This document shows, piece by piece, positions 10,728-19,574 of a DNA stretch of 64,000 nucleotides. Both the position numbers and the translations under genes were made by a program. The notes under the pieces were generated by a model that was not told the DNA's origin, ran no database searches, and saw only the letters and a program-made list of their open reading frames with translations. The stretch comes from Nocardioides aromaticivorans. GTDB taxonomy: Bacteria > Actinomycetota > Actinomycetes > Propionibacteriales > Nocardioidaceae. How positions within the stretch are numbered: position 1 is the stretch's first letter; each line of letters starts with the position of its first letter. The stretch lies in contig NZ_JACBZM010000001.1 of assembly GCF_013408525.1 (NCBI RefSeq), positions 4,402,001 through 4,466,000 of the forward strand, given 5' to 3'.

Positions 10728-11707
10728 TGGCCAACACGAGCGACGCCCGCATCCTGCGCCTCGGCGTGATCACCCTGGTGGTCATGGCCGTGGTCTCCGC
10801 CGCCACCTTCAACCTGGGCAAGTTCCCGGGCTTCCGCGGTACGACGTACTACGCCGAGTTCTCCGACGCCAGCGGCATCCACAAGGGCAATATCGTCCAG
10901 GTCGGCGGCATCCGCGTCGGCCGGGTCTCCGACGTGACGCTGTCCGGTGACCGGGTCAAGGTGAAGTTCGAGCTCGACGGCGACGTCGACTTCGGCAAGG
11001 AGAGCACCGCCTCGATCGAGGTGCTCAACCTCCTCGGCGAGAAGTTCCTCGACGTCCAGCCGGCCGGAGGAGGCCAGCTCGCGTCGGGGGGCACCATCCC
11101 GCTCGAGCGCACGGAGGCGGCGTACGACATCGTCGGGGTGTTCAGCGACCTGACGACCACGACCGAGGAGATCGACACCGAGCAGCTCTCCCAGGCGCTC
11201 GACACGGTGGCGGACACCCTCGACGTGTCCGCGCCGGAGATCCAGGCGTCCTTCGACGGCATCGCGCGGCTCTCCCAGAGCGTGGCCTCCCGCGACGCCG
11301 AGATCCAGACGCTCTTCGACAGCTCGCAGCAGGTGAGCAAGGTGCTGGCCGACCGCAGCGGCGACATCGTCTCGCTGATGAAGAACAGCGACCTCGTCTT
11401 CAAGGAGCTCACCAAGCGCAAGGCGGCAGTGCACGACCTGCTCGTCAACGCCCGCAGCCTCGCCGTCGAGCTGCGCGGCCTGGTGAAGGACAACGAGAAG
11501 CAGATCGGACCCGCGCTGGCCGAGGTCGACGGGCTGGTGTCCTTCCTGGTGTCGAAGAAGAAGAAGCTCAAGGAGACGCTCGCCGCGCTCGGGCCCTACG
11601 TCTCCATCCTCAGCAACATCATCGGAACCGGTCCCTGGTTCGACGCCTACGCGTCCAACCTGCTGGCCCTGCCGTCCGGTGAGTTCGTTCCCGGGTTCCC
11701 GGAGTGA
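10727..11707 (+). CDS. mceC: Mce family protein C
   Basis: A 326-residue MCE protein: N-terminal hydrophobic anchor (about residues 11-30), MCE domain (about 38-112), then long amphipathic helices. The ATG at 10727 gives a TGATG junction with mceB, the same coupling seen elsewhere in the operon, so it was preferred over a start 15 bases upstream. Confidence 0.9.
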   Translation: MANTSDARILRLGVITLVVMAVVSAATFNLGKFPGFRGTTYYAEFSDASGIHKGNIVQVGGIRVGRVSDVTLSGDRVKVKFELDGDVDFGKESTASIEVLNLLGEKFLDVQPAGGGQLASGGTIPLERTEAAYDIVGVFSDLTTTTEEIDTEQLSQALDTVADTLDVSAPEIQASFDGIARLSQSVASRDAEIQTLFDSSQQVSKVLADRSGDIVSLMKNSDLVFKELTKRKAAVHDLLVNARSLAVELRGLVKDNEKQIGPALAEVDGLVSFLVSKKKKLKETLAALGPYVSILSNIIGTGPWFDAYASNLLALPSGEFVPGFPE

Positions 11708-12957
11708 TGGCGATGGTGACCACGATCCTCAAGCGCATCGACCGGCGGGTGCTCGCGCTCCTCGCCGTCGTCCTGCTCGTCGCCGTGTCGCTCAACCTGC
11801 TGCGCTCGCCGGCGGAGATGAAGACGGTGACCGCCCACTTCCCGCGCGCGGTCAGCGTGTTCGAGGGCACCGACGTCCGGGTGCTCGGAGTCAACGTCGG
11901 CAAGGTCACCGCGGTGATCCCGGAGGGCAACTCCGTGCGCGTCGAGATGGAGTACGACGCCCAGTACCGCATCCCGGAGGACGCGAAGGCGGTCATCGTC
12001 ACCCCGACGCTCGTCGCCGACCGCTTCGTGCAGCTGACGCCGGTCTTCGAGGACGGCGACGCGGTGCTGGCCGACGGCGCCGACATCGCCTTGCCCGAGA
12101 CAGCCGTGCCGGTGGAGCTGGACCGGATCTACAGCAGCCTGCAGAGCCTCACCCAGGCCCTCGGCCCCAACGGCGTCAACAAGGACGGCACGCTCGACCA
12201 CCTGCTCGAGGCGGGGGAGAAGGCCTTCGACGGCCAGGGCTCCCGCGGCAACAAGATGATCGAGGACCTCGCCCAGGCGGCCGAGACCTTCGGCAACGGG
12301 GCCGGGCCGCTCTTCGAGACCGTGACCCAGCTGGCGAAGTTCACCGACACGCTGGCGAAGAACGACAAGCTGGTCCGGGCCTTCATGCAGGACCTCACCG
12401 GCGTCTCGGCCATGCTGGCCGAGGAGAGCGACGAGCTCGAGCAGGCAGTCGCCGCGGTCGCCAAGGCGGTCGGTGGCGTGAAGGGCTTCGTCAACGACAA
12501 CCGCGACGCCTTCGTGACCGACGTCCGCAAGCTGACCGACGTCATGAACACGATCGTCTCGGAGAAGGACAACATCGAGACGGCGGTGAAGATCGCCCCC
12601 ACCGCCATGGCCAACCTCCAGATGGGCTTCGACCACGTGGCCGACGGCCAGAACAGCCGGGTCGCGATCGGTGGCTACGTGTGGGACGCCGACGGCATCG
12701 TCTGCGCGATCATCCAGCAGCACCCGACCATGCCGAAGGCGCTCAAGGACACCGCGTGCGACCTGGTCGAGAAGGTCATGGAGCCGATCCTGGCCAAGCT
12801 CCCGTGGCTGCCGCCGGAGTACAAGTCCTACCTGCCGAAGGCCAAGACCGCCGGGGCGGACACCAGCCAGGGCATCCGGCGACCGGAGAGCACGCCGGTG
12901 ACCTACGCGAGCGGTGACGGCGCGACCGTCGAGGATCTCCTGGGAGGTACGTCGTGA
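11707..12957 (+). CDS. mceD: Mce family protein D
   Basis: A 416-residue MCE protein with a hydrophobic N-terminal anchor (about residues 11-28), an MCE domain (about 35-110) and a helical middle, followed by a proline-rich segment with a cysteine pair (about 325-350). ATG 11707 overlaps the mceC stop by one base; GTG 11704 is the alternative start and would add one residue. The C-terminus is degenerate and short of known motifs, as is normal for the D subunit. Confidence 0.9.
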   Translation: MAMVTTILKRIDRRVLALLAVVLLVAVSLNLLRSPAEMKTVTAHFPRAVSVFEGTDVRVLGVNVGKVTAVIPEGNSVRVEMEYDAQYRIPEDAKAVIVTPTLVADRFVQLTPVFEDGDAVLADGADIALPETAVPVELDRIYSSLQSLTQALGPNGVNKDGTLDHLLEAGEKAFDGQGSRGNKMIEDLAQAAETFGNGAGPLFETVTQLAKFTDTLAKNDKLVRAFMQDLTGVSAMLAEESDELEQAVAAVAKAVGGVKGFVNDNRDAFVTDVRKLTDVMNTIVSEKDNIETAVKIAPTAMANLQMGFDHVADGQNSRVAIGGYVWDADGIVCAIIQQHPTMPKALKDTACDLVEKVMEPILAKLPWLPPEYKSYLPKAKTAGADTSQGIRRPESTPVTYASGDGATVEDLLGGTS

Positions 12958-14300
12958 CCCGCCCCGCCGCGCGCAGCTGGCGCGCGAAGACGCTCGCGGC
13001 CCTCGCCGGGCTGGTCGTGCTGACCGGCTGCAGCAGCTTCGACGGCGCCTACGACCTTCCCCTGCCCGGGCACGAGGTGGACGCCGACGACGCCTTCGAG
13101 GTGACCGTCTACTTCAAGGACGTGCTCAACGTCGTACCGCGCTCGCCGGTGATGGTCGACGACGTCACCGTCGGCGAGGTCTCCGAGGTGGAGCGGGCCG
13201 GCTGGAACGCCAAGGTCAAGCTGCTCATCCGCAAGGACGTCGAGCTGCCCGACAACGCGATCGCCGACATCCGGCAGGTCTCCCTCCTCGGTGAGAAGTA
13301 CGTCGCCCTGGAGGAGCCGACCGAGCAGGAGCCGACCGGCCGGCTGGCCGAGGGCGACACCATCGAGCTGGCGGCCACCGGACGCAACCCGGAGGTCGAG
13401 GAGGTGCTCGGCGCGCTGTCCTTCCTGCTGAGCGGCGGCGGTGTGGCCCAGCTCGGCACCATCACGCAGGAGGCCAACCAGGTGATGTCGGGCCGCGAGG
13501 GCCGGCTGCGCAACCTGCTGTCGTCGCTGGACTCCGTGGTCGGCACGCTGGACCAGCAGAAGGTCCAGATCATCAGCGCGCTCGAGTCGATGAACAACCT
13601 CACCGCGACGCTCAACGCGGAGAAGGACACCATCGGCGACGCGCTCGACGCGACGGGCCCCGCGATCAAGGTGCTCGCCGACCAGCACGACGAGCTGATC
13701 GAGATGCTCAAGGCGCTCGACCAGCTCGGCAAGGTCGGCACCCGCGTCATCAACGCCAGCAAGGAGGACGTGCTCAAGATCCTCGAGGAGCTGAGCCCGA
13801 TCCTGCGCAAGCTGCGCGAGGCCGACGAGCAGCTGGCGCCCGGTCTCAACCTGCTGGTCAGCTTCCCGTTCCCGCAGGCCGCCAACAAGATCGTGCAGGG
13901 TGACTACGCCGACACGATCGCGCGCGCCGACCTCAACTTCGCCAACGTCTTCCACTCCCTCGGCATCCCGGACCTGCAGCTGCCCGACCTCGTCGAGGTG
14001 GTCAACCAGGTGACGCGCTGCCTCAAGAGCGGCAGCCTCACCAGCTCGGCGTGCGCGAAGGTGCTCAGCGACCTCGACCTGCTCAAGCAGCTCAAGGCGG
14101 AGTGCCGGACCCAGGCGCTCAAGGGCAGCCCGGTCTGCAAGCTGCTCAACTCCCTGCCGGACCTCGACCTCGGCAAGCTGCTGCAGGGCGGCCTGCTCGG
14201 GCCCAACGGGATGCTGTCGGGCCTGACCAGCGGGCTCGTCCAGCCGGGGCTCACCCGGCAGGGCGGATCGACCGACGAGCTGCTCGGAGGCACGGCATGA
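12954..14300 (+). CDS. mceE: Mce family lipoprotein E
   Basis: A 448-residue MCE protein that is a lipoprotein: basic N-terminus, hydrophobic stretch and lipobox LTGC (Cys near residue 24). This is diagnostic of the E subunit (LprN-like in mycobacteria). The MCE domain lies about 45-120, followed by long helices and four cysteines in the C-terminal third. It starts at a GTG that overlaps the mceD stop. As the only lipid-anchored subunit it would tether the Mce tube to the outer leaflet of the plasma membrane. Confidence 0.93.
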   Translation: MTRPAARSWRAKTLAALAGLVVLTGCSSFDGAYDLPLPGHEVDADDAFEVTVYFKDVLNVVPRSPVMVDDVTVGEVSEVERAGWNAKVKLLIRKDVELPDNAIADIRQVSLLGEKYVALEEPTEQEPTGRLAEGDTIELAATGRNPEVEEVLGALSFLLSGGGVAQLGTITQEANQVMSGREGRLRNLLSSLDSVVGTLDQQKVQIISALESMNNLTATLNAEKDTIGDALDATGPAIKVLADQHDELIEMLKALDQLGKVGTRVINASKEDVLKILEELSPILRKLREADEQLAPGLNLLVSFPFPQAANKIVQGDYADTIARADLNFANVFHSLGIPDLQLPDLVEVVNQVTRCLKSGSLTSSACAKVLSDLDLLKQLKAECRTQALKGSPVCKLLNSLPDLDLGKLLQGGLLGPNGMLSGLTSGLVQPGLTRQGGSTDELLGGTA

Positions 14301-15568
14301 GCCAGGGCGTACGCATCCGGCTGATGGCCTTCGTCGTCCTCAGCGCCGTCGGCATCACCTACATCACCGCGAGCTATCTCGGCATCGTCGACCGGGTGAC
14401 CGGCCGCAACATCACGGTGACCGCGAGCCTGCCCGGCTCGGGCGGCCTGTTCGAGGGCAGCGAGGTGACCTACCGCGGCGTGAAGGTCGGCAAGGTCACG
14501 AAGATGGACGCGACCGAGGACGGCGTCGACCTGACCCTGGACCTCGAGCACGGCACGAAGCTGCCGCTCGACGCCGAGATCTTCGTGCACAACCTCTCCG
14601 CGGTCGGCGAGCAGTACCTCGACTTCCAGCCGAAGAGCACCGACGGCCCGTACGCCGCCGACGGCGCCCGCTACGAGGGCAACGAGAAGTCGCTGCCCGT
14701 CGACGAGGGCGACCTGCTCGTCGACCTCAGCCGGTTCGTCGACTCCGTCGACAAGGAGAGCCTGCAGAAGGTCGTCAAGGAGCTCGGGCTGATGTTCGGC
14801 GACACGGGCCGCGACCTGCAGCGCCTGCTCGACGGCGGCTCGGCCTTCATCGAGGAGGCGAACGCCCACACCGAGGAGACGATCGCGCTCCTGGACAACA
14901 GCCTCACCGTGCTCCGCACGCAGCGCGGCCAGAAGGAGAACATCCGCAAGTTCGCCGCCGACCTCAACACGGTCACCACGATGCTGCGCGGGCAGAACGG
15001 CAACCTCAAGTCGGTGCTGAGCGACACGCCCGGCGCCGCCCGCGCCCTCGACCGGCTGCTGAAGGACCTCGAGCCCACCCTGCCGGTCCTCCTCGGCGAC
15101 CTCGTCACCGTCGGCCAGATCATGGTGAGCGAGCTGCCGGGCCTCGAGCAGCTGCTGGTGACCTATCCCGCCCTGATCGCCGGCGGCCCGACCGGCAGCA
15201 CCGCGGACGGCTGGGGCCACGTGACGCTGCAGTATGACTACAGCGTGCCGCCCTGCACGGCCGGCTACGTGCCGCCGGAGGACTGGCGCTCGACGCAGGA
15301 CCTCACCGACCGCGAGCCCGCCGACGTCAGCTGCACGTCCGGGCCGCCGTACAACATGCGTGGTGCCAAGTACGCTCCGGGCATGCGCGGTGGATCGGCG
15401 TCGCCGGGACGCGTCTACAGTGGCGTCTACGACACGGAGACCGGCATCGTCCCCGGGCTCGTCGACGGGGAGGGCACGCAGGTGCGGTTGAACAGGCCCG
15501 AGGACTACTCGGTGCTGGGAGGGGATGCGTGGAAGTGGCTGCTGATCGGTCCGGTCGCGAGCAAGTGA
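14297..15568 (+). CDS. mceF: Mce family protein F
   Basis: A 423-residue MCE protein, sixth and last of the set. It has an N-terminal hydrophobic anchor (about residues 9-27), an MCE domain (about 36-112), helical region and a C-terminal domain with four cysteines (about 315-355). It overlaps mceE by 4 bases. The order A-F with E as lipoprotein matches canonical actinobacterial mce operons with no missing subunit. Confidence 0.92.
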   Translation: MSQGVRIRLMAFVVLSAVGITYITASYLGIVDRVTGRNITVTASLPGSGGLFEGSEVTYRGVKVGKVTKMDATEDGVDLTLDLEHGTKLPLDAEIFVHNLSAVGEQYLDFQPKSTDGPYAADGARYEGNEKSLPVDEGDLLVDLSRFVDSVDKESLQKVVKELGLMFGDTGRDLQRLLDGGSAFIEEANAHTEETIALLDNSLTVLRTQRGQKENIRKFAADLNTVTTMLRGQNGNLKSVLSDTPGAARALDRLLKDLEPTLPVLLGDLVTVGQIMVSELPGLEQLLVTYPALIAGGPTGSTADGWGHVTLQYDYSVPPCTAGYVPPEDWRSTQDLTDREPADVSCTSGPPYNMRGAKYAPGMRGGSASPGRVYSGVYDTETGIVPGLVDGEGTQVRLNRPEDYSVLGGDAWKWLLIGPVASK

Positions 15569-16146
15569 CCCCGACGTCTCCCGACAGCTCCAGCCGGGTC
15601 CGCCTCAACATCACCCTGTACGCCGCCACGGTCGTGCTGGCCTGCGCGGCCATCTTCCTCGGCTTCGTGCTGTGGCAGGACAAGGACGACGAGGCGACGC
15701 CCCAGCTCGGCGCCGACGTGGGGCGTGGCGTGGTCACCGAGGTCGGCGAGGCGCCCGACGACGTGCAGGCGCGCGTCGCCGCCCAGCTGGACTCGGCCAG
15801 CGAGATGGCCGCGGCGATGACGAACCTCGACTACCGCGATCCCGACAAGGCGATCACGACGGTGCAGGCGCTCGCGTCGGGCGACTTCCTCAAGCAGTAC
15901 AACTCCGCGACCTCGGACCTCAAGAAGCTCGCCGCCCAGGCGAAGTCGACGATGACCGGCAAGGTCGTCTGGACCGGCCTGGTCTCCGGTGACAAGGACT
16001 CGGCGACCGTGATCGTGGCGACGACCGGCACGGTCTCCAACAAGCAGACGGACTTCAAGGAGCGGGAGAACAACTACCGCATCCAGATCGAGCTGGTCCT
16101 CGACAAGGGCAAGTGGCTGACCCGCGACCTCCAGTTCGTGACGTAG
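15565..16146 (+). CDS. Mce-associated membrane protein
   Basis: A 193-residue protein in the position of Mas proteins (for example the mycobacterial Mce4-associated pair). It has one membrane segment (about residues 13-32, ending VLWQDKD) and an extracytoplasmic domain of the NTF2/SnoaL-like kind typical of Mas and VirB8 folds. The GTG at 15565 overlaps the mceF stop (GTGA). Mas proteins stabilise or assist the Mce complex; no enzymatic motif is present. Confidence 0.8.
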   Translation: MTPTSPDSSSRVRLNITLYAATVVLACAAIFLGFVLWQDKDDEATPQLGADVGRGVVTEVGEAPDDVQARVAAQLDSASEMAAAMTNLDYRDPDKAITTVQALASGDFLKQYNSATSDLKKLAAQAKSTMTGKVVWTGLVSGDKDSATVIVATTGTVSNKQTDFKERENNYRIQIELVLDKGKWLTRDLQFVT

Positions 16147-16163
16147 GGCGAGGACGGATTTCG

Positions 16164-16979
16164 ATGAGTGGTTCCACCCCCCGGCGCCCCGCCAGCTCGC
16201 GCGGCGGCGTCCAGCGTCCCCGCAAGATCGCGGGCCAGCGCGACACCGCGCGTCCCGACGAGGCGGTCGAGCCTGCCGCGACCTCGACGAAGGCCCCGAC
16301 CGCGAAGACCCCGACCGCGAAGGCTCCGAGGACCGCGGGCGTGTCGCTCGCGAAGGCCGCCGGCACGCCCCCGCCCGCGCCCCGCCCGGGCGTGCTCGCC
16401 CGGCAGAAGACCACCCGCGTCCTCATCGCCACCCTGATCCTGGTGGCCCTGGCGCTGGGCAGCGAGACCGTGCTCTTCGTGCTCGACAAGATCGGCGACG
16501 ACGACCCGCCGGCGGCGCGCGAGGCGAGCGGCGTCGCCGGTGTCGAGGTGCCCGAGGGCCGGCCGGTGGTCGCGGCCGACATCGACGTCAAGGAAGGTGT
16601 CGACGCGGCGGCCAAGGCGGCCAAGGACATCGTCGCCGTCGACTTCCAGAAGTACGACGCCGAGGTCGACGAGGCCGCCGACCTGATGACGACCACGTTC
16701 GAGTCGAGCTACCGCAAGACGGCGGAGGCGATCAAGCAGGACTTCATCGCCAACAAGACCGTCGTGGTCGCGAGCGTCGTCGCGCAGGGTGTGGTCCGGG
16801 CCAATCGCACCCGGCTGCAGGCCCTGGTCTTCCTCGACCAGAACGTGCAGCGCACGCGCGAGGGCAAGGCCGAGGTCGTGTCCACGCCGTTCAAGGTGCT
16901 GGTCACCATGGTCCACACCGACCAGGGCTGGCTCGTCGACGGTCTCGACACGAACACGGCGCAAGACAAAACAAACTAG
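16164..16979 (+). CDS. Mce-associated membrane protein with low-complexity N-terminus
   Basis: A 271-residue second Mas-type protein. The first 90 residues are basic, Ala/Pro/Thr rich and contain short repeats of the form TAKxP; then a membrane segment (about 92-113) and an external NTF2-like domain (about 150-265). GAGGA precedes the ATG at 16164. Its TAG stop codon forms the first three bases of the next KstR-type operator, so the end of this operon and the start of the next promoter are fused. Confidence 0.78.
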   Translation: MSGSTPRRPASSRGGVQRPRKIAGQRDTARPDEAVEPAATSTKAPTAKTPTAKAPRTAGVSLAKAAGTPPPAPRPGVLARQKTTRVLIATLILVALALGSETVLFVLDKIGDDDPPAAREASGVAGVEVPEGRPVVAADIDVKEGVDAAAKAAKDIVAVDFQKYDAEVDEAADLMTTTFESSYRKTAEAIKQDFIANKTVVVASVVAQGVVRANRTRLQALVFLDQNVQRTREGKAEVVSTPFKVLVTMVHTDQGWLVDGLDTNTAQDKTN

Positions 16980-16992
16980 AACACGTTACAGT
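16963..16992 (+). promoter_or_regulatory. KstR-type operator and leaderless promoter of the ferredoxin reductase operon
   Basis: TAGAACACGTTACA (16977-16990) is a full match to TnnAACnnGTTnnA. A -10 hexamer TACAGT (16987-16992) overlaps its right arm; a weak -35 (AAGACA, 16963-16968) lies 18 bases upstream. The reductase GTG begins 6 bases after the -10, where transcription should start, so the transcript is probably leaderless. The first three operator bases are the stop codon of the preceding gene. Confidence 0.75.
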
Positions 16993-16998
16993 TCGGGT

Positions 16999-17991
16999 GT
17001 GGACCACCCCGTGAGCTGTGACGTCGCCATCGTCGGCGCCGGACCTGCCGGACTGTTCGCGACGTACTACGCCGGCTTCCGCGGCCTGCGCGTCGCCCTG
17101 GTCGACTCGCTGCCGGAGCTCGGCGGCCAGGTCACCGCAATGTACCCCGAGAAGGCGATCCTCGACGTCGCCGGATTCCCGGACGTCAAGGGGCGCGACC
17201 TCGTCGACGGCCTCGTCGCGCAGGCGCTGACGGCCGAACCGGTCCAGCTGCTCGGCCGGACCGCCTCGGGACTGAAGGTCGACGAGGAGACGGGCGTGGA
17301 GCTCACCCTCGACGACGGCACCCTGGTCAAGGCCAAGGCCCTCATCGTCACGGCGGGCATCGGCAAGTTCAGCCCCCGCCCGCTGCCGGCCGCCGAGGGC
17401 TGGATCGGTCGGGGCGTCGAGTTCTTCGTCCCGAGCTTCGACCCGTACGCCGACAAGGACGTCGTCATCGTCGGCGGTGGCGACAGCGCCTTCGACTGGG
17501 CCCACCACCTCGAGCCGATCGCGCGCTCGGTGACCCTGGTCCACCGGCGCGACGCGTTCCGCGCCCACCAGCGGACCGTCGAGCAGGTCCAGGCCTCGTC
17601 GGTCGACATCGTCACCCGTGCCGAGGTGACCGCGCTCCGCGACGCCGACGGCGGCGACCGGGGCGCGCTGGCCGAGGTGGAGATCACCGTCGACGGCGAG
17701 CCGACCGTGCGTCCAGTCCAGGCCGTCGTCGCGGCGCTCGGCTTCGTCGCCGACCTCGGTCCGCTCCAGCAGTGGGGCCTAGAGACCCAGCGCCGCCACA
17801 TCGTGGTCGACACCGCGATGCGCACCAGCCTGCCGCGGGTCTTCGCCGCCGGCGACATCACCGAGTACGACGGCAAGGTGCGCCTGATCGCGGTCGGCTT
17901 CGGCGAGGCCGCGACCGCCGTCAACAACGCCGCCGTGGTGATCGACCCCTCGGCCCACGTCTTCCCCGGACACTCCTCGGAAGGGAGCTGA
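16999..17991 (+). CDS. ferredoxin/flavodoxin-NADP+ reductase (thioredoxin-reductase-like type)
   Basis: A 330-residue flavoprotein. It has the N-terminal FAD dinucleotide-binding motif (VGAGPAGLFATYYA, about residues 12-25), the NADP-binding motif VGGGDSAFDWA (about 157-167), and the late FAD motif with FAAGDI (about 283). The CxxC of true thioredoxin reductases is missing, which is diagnostic of the YumC-like ferredoxin-NADP reductases. A 3Fe-4S ferredoxin gene two genes downstream is its likely partner, supplying a steroid-active P450 or oxygenase. GTG 16999 fits the leaderless promoter; GTG 17011 is an alternative. Confidence 0.85.
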   Translation: MDHPVSCDVAIVGAGPAGLFATYYAGFRGLRVALVDSLPELGGQVTAMYPEKAILDVAGFPDVKGRDLVDGLVAQALTAEPVQLLGRTASGLKVDEETGVELTLDDGTLVKAKALIVTAGIGKFSPRPLPAAEGWIGRGVEFFVPSFDPYADKDVVIVGGGDSAFDWAHHLEPIARSVTLVHRRDAFRAHQRTVEQVQASSVDIVTRAEVTALRDADGGDRGALAEVEITVDGEPTVRPVQAVVAALGFVADLGPLQQWGLETQRRHIVVDTAMRTSLPRVFAAGDITEYDGKVRLIAVGFGEAATAVNNAAVVIDPSAHVFPGHSSEGS

Positions 17992-17992
17992 C

Positions 17993-18460
17993 ATGAGCAG
18001 CGGACGCGACCAGGTCAAGCTGACCGACGCGGAGGTCGAGCAGCTCCTGAAGGAGAACATGAAGGTGCAGGTCGCCGCCAACGGCCGCGACGGGTTCCCG
18101 CACCTGACCACGCTCTTCTACGTCGTCATGGACGGGAAGATCGCGTTCTGGACGTACGGCCGGAGCCAGAAGATCCTCAACCTCGAGCGCGACCCGCGGG
18201 TGAGCGCGCTCGTGGAGGACGGCGTCGACTACTTCGAGCTGCGCGGCGTCTCCATCGAGGGACGGGCGGAGATCGTCCGCGACCACGACGCGATCCTGGA
18301 GATCGGCAAGGCGGTCTCGACCCGCATCTTCAACGTCGAGTCGTTCGAGGCGCTCGGCGACTTCGGGATGCAGACCGTCGAGAAGCAGGCGACCAAGCGG
18401 GTGGGCGTGATCATCCATCCCGAGCGGGTCGCGTCCTGGGACCACCGGAAGATGACCTGA
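17993..18460 (+). CDS. PPOX-class flavin/F420-binding protein
   Basis: A 155-residue split-barrel protein of the pyridoxamine 5'-phosphate oxidase class, with the typical segments GFPHLTTLFYVVMDGKIAFWTY (split here by position, residues 33-54), SQKILNLERDPRVSALVE (about 57-74) and a C-terminal RVASWD. Such proteins bind FMN or F420 and reduce diverse substrates; in this KstR-type operon a steroid intermediate is a reasonable but unproven substrate. One base separates it from the reductase stop; GGAAGGGAG lies upstream as ribosome-binding site. Confidence 0.75.
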   Translation: MSSGRDQVKLTDAEVEQLLKENMKVQVAANGRDGFPHLTTLFYVVMDGKIAFWTYGRSQKILNLERDPRVSALVEDGVDYFELRGVSIEGRAEIVRDHDAILEIGKAVSTRIFNVESFEALGDFGMQTVEKQATKRVGVIIHPERVASWDHRKMT

Positions 18461-18471
18461 GAGGCAACACG

Positions 18472-18666
18472 ATGAAGATCAAGGTCGACTTCGACCTCTG
18501 CGAGTCGAACGGGCTGTGCGAGGCCATGGCCCCCGAGGTGTTCGAGCTGGACGACGACGACTTCCTCCAGCTGCACACCGAGGAGACCACCGACGAGAAC
18601 ATCGAGAACGTCCGGCGTGCGGTCGCCGCGTGCCCCCGGGCCGCGATCACGCTGGTGGAGGAGTGA
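18472..18666 (+). CDS. 3Fe-4S ferredoxin
   Basis: A 64-residue ferredoxin. Cysteines are spaced C-x5-C (CESNGLC, residues 11-17) followed by CP near residue 55, the three-cysteine pattern of 3Fe-4S ferredoxins that donate electrons to actinobacterial P450s. It corresponds in context to FdxD, which is encoded next to the mce4 locus and an SDR in Mycobacterium. The reductase is encoded upstream in the same operon. Confidence 0.88.
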   Translation: MKIKVDFDLCESNGLCEAMAPEVFELDDDDFLQLHTEETTDENIENVRRAVAACPRAAITLVEE

Positions 18667-18668
18667 GC

Positions 18669-19574
18669 ATGGCTGCAGGGACCTCGCTCGAGGGCAAGGT
18701 CGCGATCGTCACGGGCGCCGGTGCCGGTCTCGGCCGCGCCGAGGCGGTCGCGCTGGCCCGGGCCGGCGCACGGGTGGTCGTCAACGACCTCCCCGGCGCC
18801 GGGGACGAGGCGGTCGAGGAGATCCGTGCCTTCGGGGGAGAAGCAGTCGTCGTACCGGGTGACGTGAGCCGGCGCGAGACCGCCGACGCCATGGTCGCCG
18901 CGGCCGTCGAGCAGCTCGGCGGCCTCGACATCGTCGTCAACAACGCCGGCATGACGCGTGACCGGATGCTCTTCAACCTGTCCGACGAGGAGTGGGACGC
19001 GGTCATCGCGGTCCACCTGCGCGGCCACTTCCTGCTCTCGCGCAATGCCGCGTCGTACTGGCGCGAGCAGTCGAAGCAGAGCGAGACCGGCACGGTCTAC
19101 GGCAGCATCGTCAACACCGCGTCGGAGGCCTTCCTCGGCGGCTCGCCGGGCCAGGCCAACTACGCCGCTGCGAAGGCCGGCATCGCCGCACTGACCCTGT
19201 CGACGGCGCGTGGCCTGTCGAAGATCGGCGTGCGTGCCAACGCGATCTGCCCGCGGGCCCGGACCGCGATGACGGCTGCCGTCTTCGGTGAGGACCAGTC
19301 CGGCGAGGCCGTCGACCCGTACTCCGCCGACCACGTCGCGCCGCTCGTCGCCTATCTCGCCTCGCCGGCCGCCGAGCGGATCACCGGCCAGGTCTTCGTC
19401 GTGTACGGCGGCATGGTGGCCCTCGTCGCGGCGCCGGTCGTGGAGCAGCGCTTCGACGCCTCCGGGGACCTGTGGACCGGCGACGACCTCGACAAGCAGC
19501 TCGGCGGCTTCTTCGCCGACCGGGACCCGCACGTCGGCTTCGCCGCCGACTCGATCATGAGGCTGACCGTATGA
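18669..19574 (+). CDS. SDR family dehydrogenase, Hsd4A-like
   Basis: A 301-residue SDR with TGAGAGLGRAEA (about residues 16-27), NNAG (about 94), catalytic Ser (NTASEA) and YAAAK (about 170). The substrate region and C-terminal 45-residue extension resemble the multifunctional 17-beta-hydroxysteroid/beta-hydroxyacyl-CoA dehydrogenases. In M. tuberculosis the gene beside fdxD and yrbE4A is hsd4A; the same neighbourhood here (ferredoxin directly upstream, mce operon before it) supports the same role in the sterol side-chain beta-oxidation. Exact substrate is inferred. Confidence 0.72.
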   Translation: MAAGTSLEGKVAIVTGAGAGLGRAEAVALARAGARVVVNDLPGAGDEAVEEIRAFGGEAVVVPGDVSRRETADAMVAAAVEQLGGLDIVVNNAGMTRDRMLFNLSDEEWDAVIAVHLRGHFLLSRNAASYWREQSKQSETGTVYGSIVNTASEAFLGGSPGQANYAAAKAGIAALTLSTARGLSKIGVRANAICPRARTAMTAAVFGEDQSGEAVDPYSADHVAPLVAYLASPAAERITGQVFVVYGGMVALVAAPVVEQRFDASGDLWTGDDLDKQLGGFFADRDPHVGFAADSIMRLTV

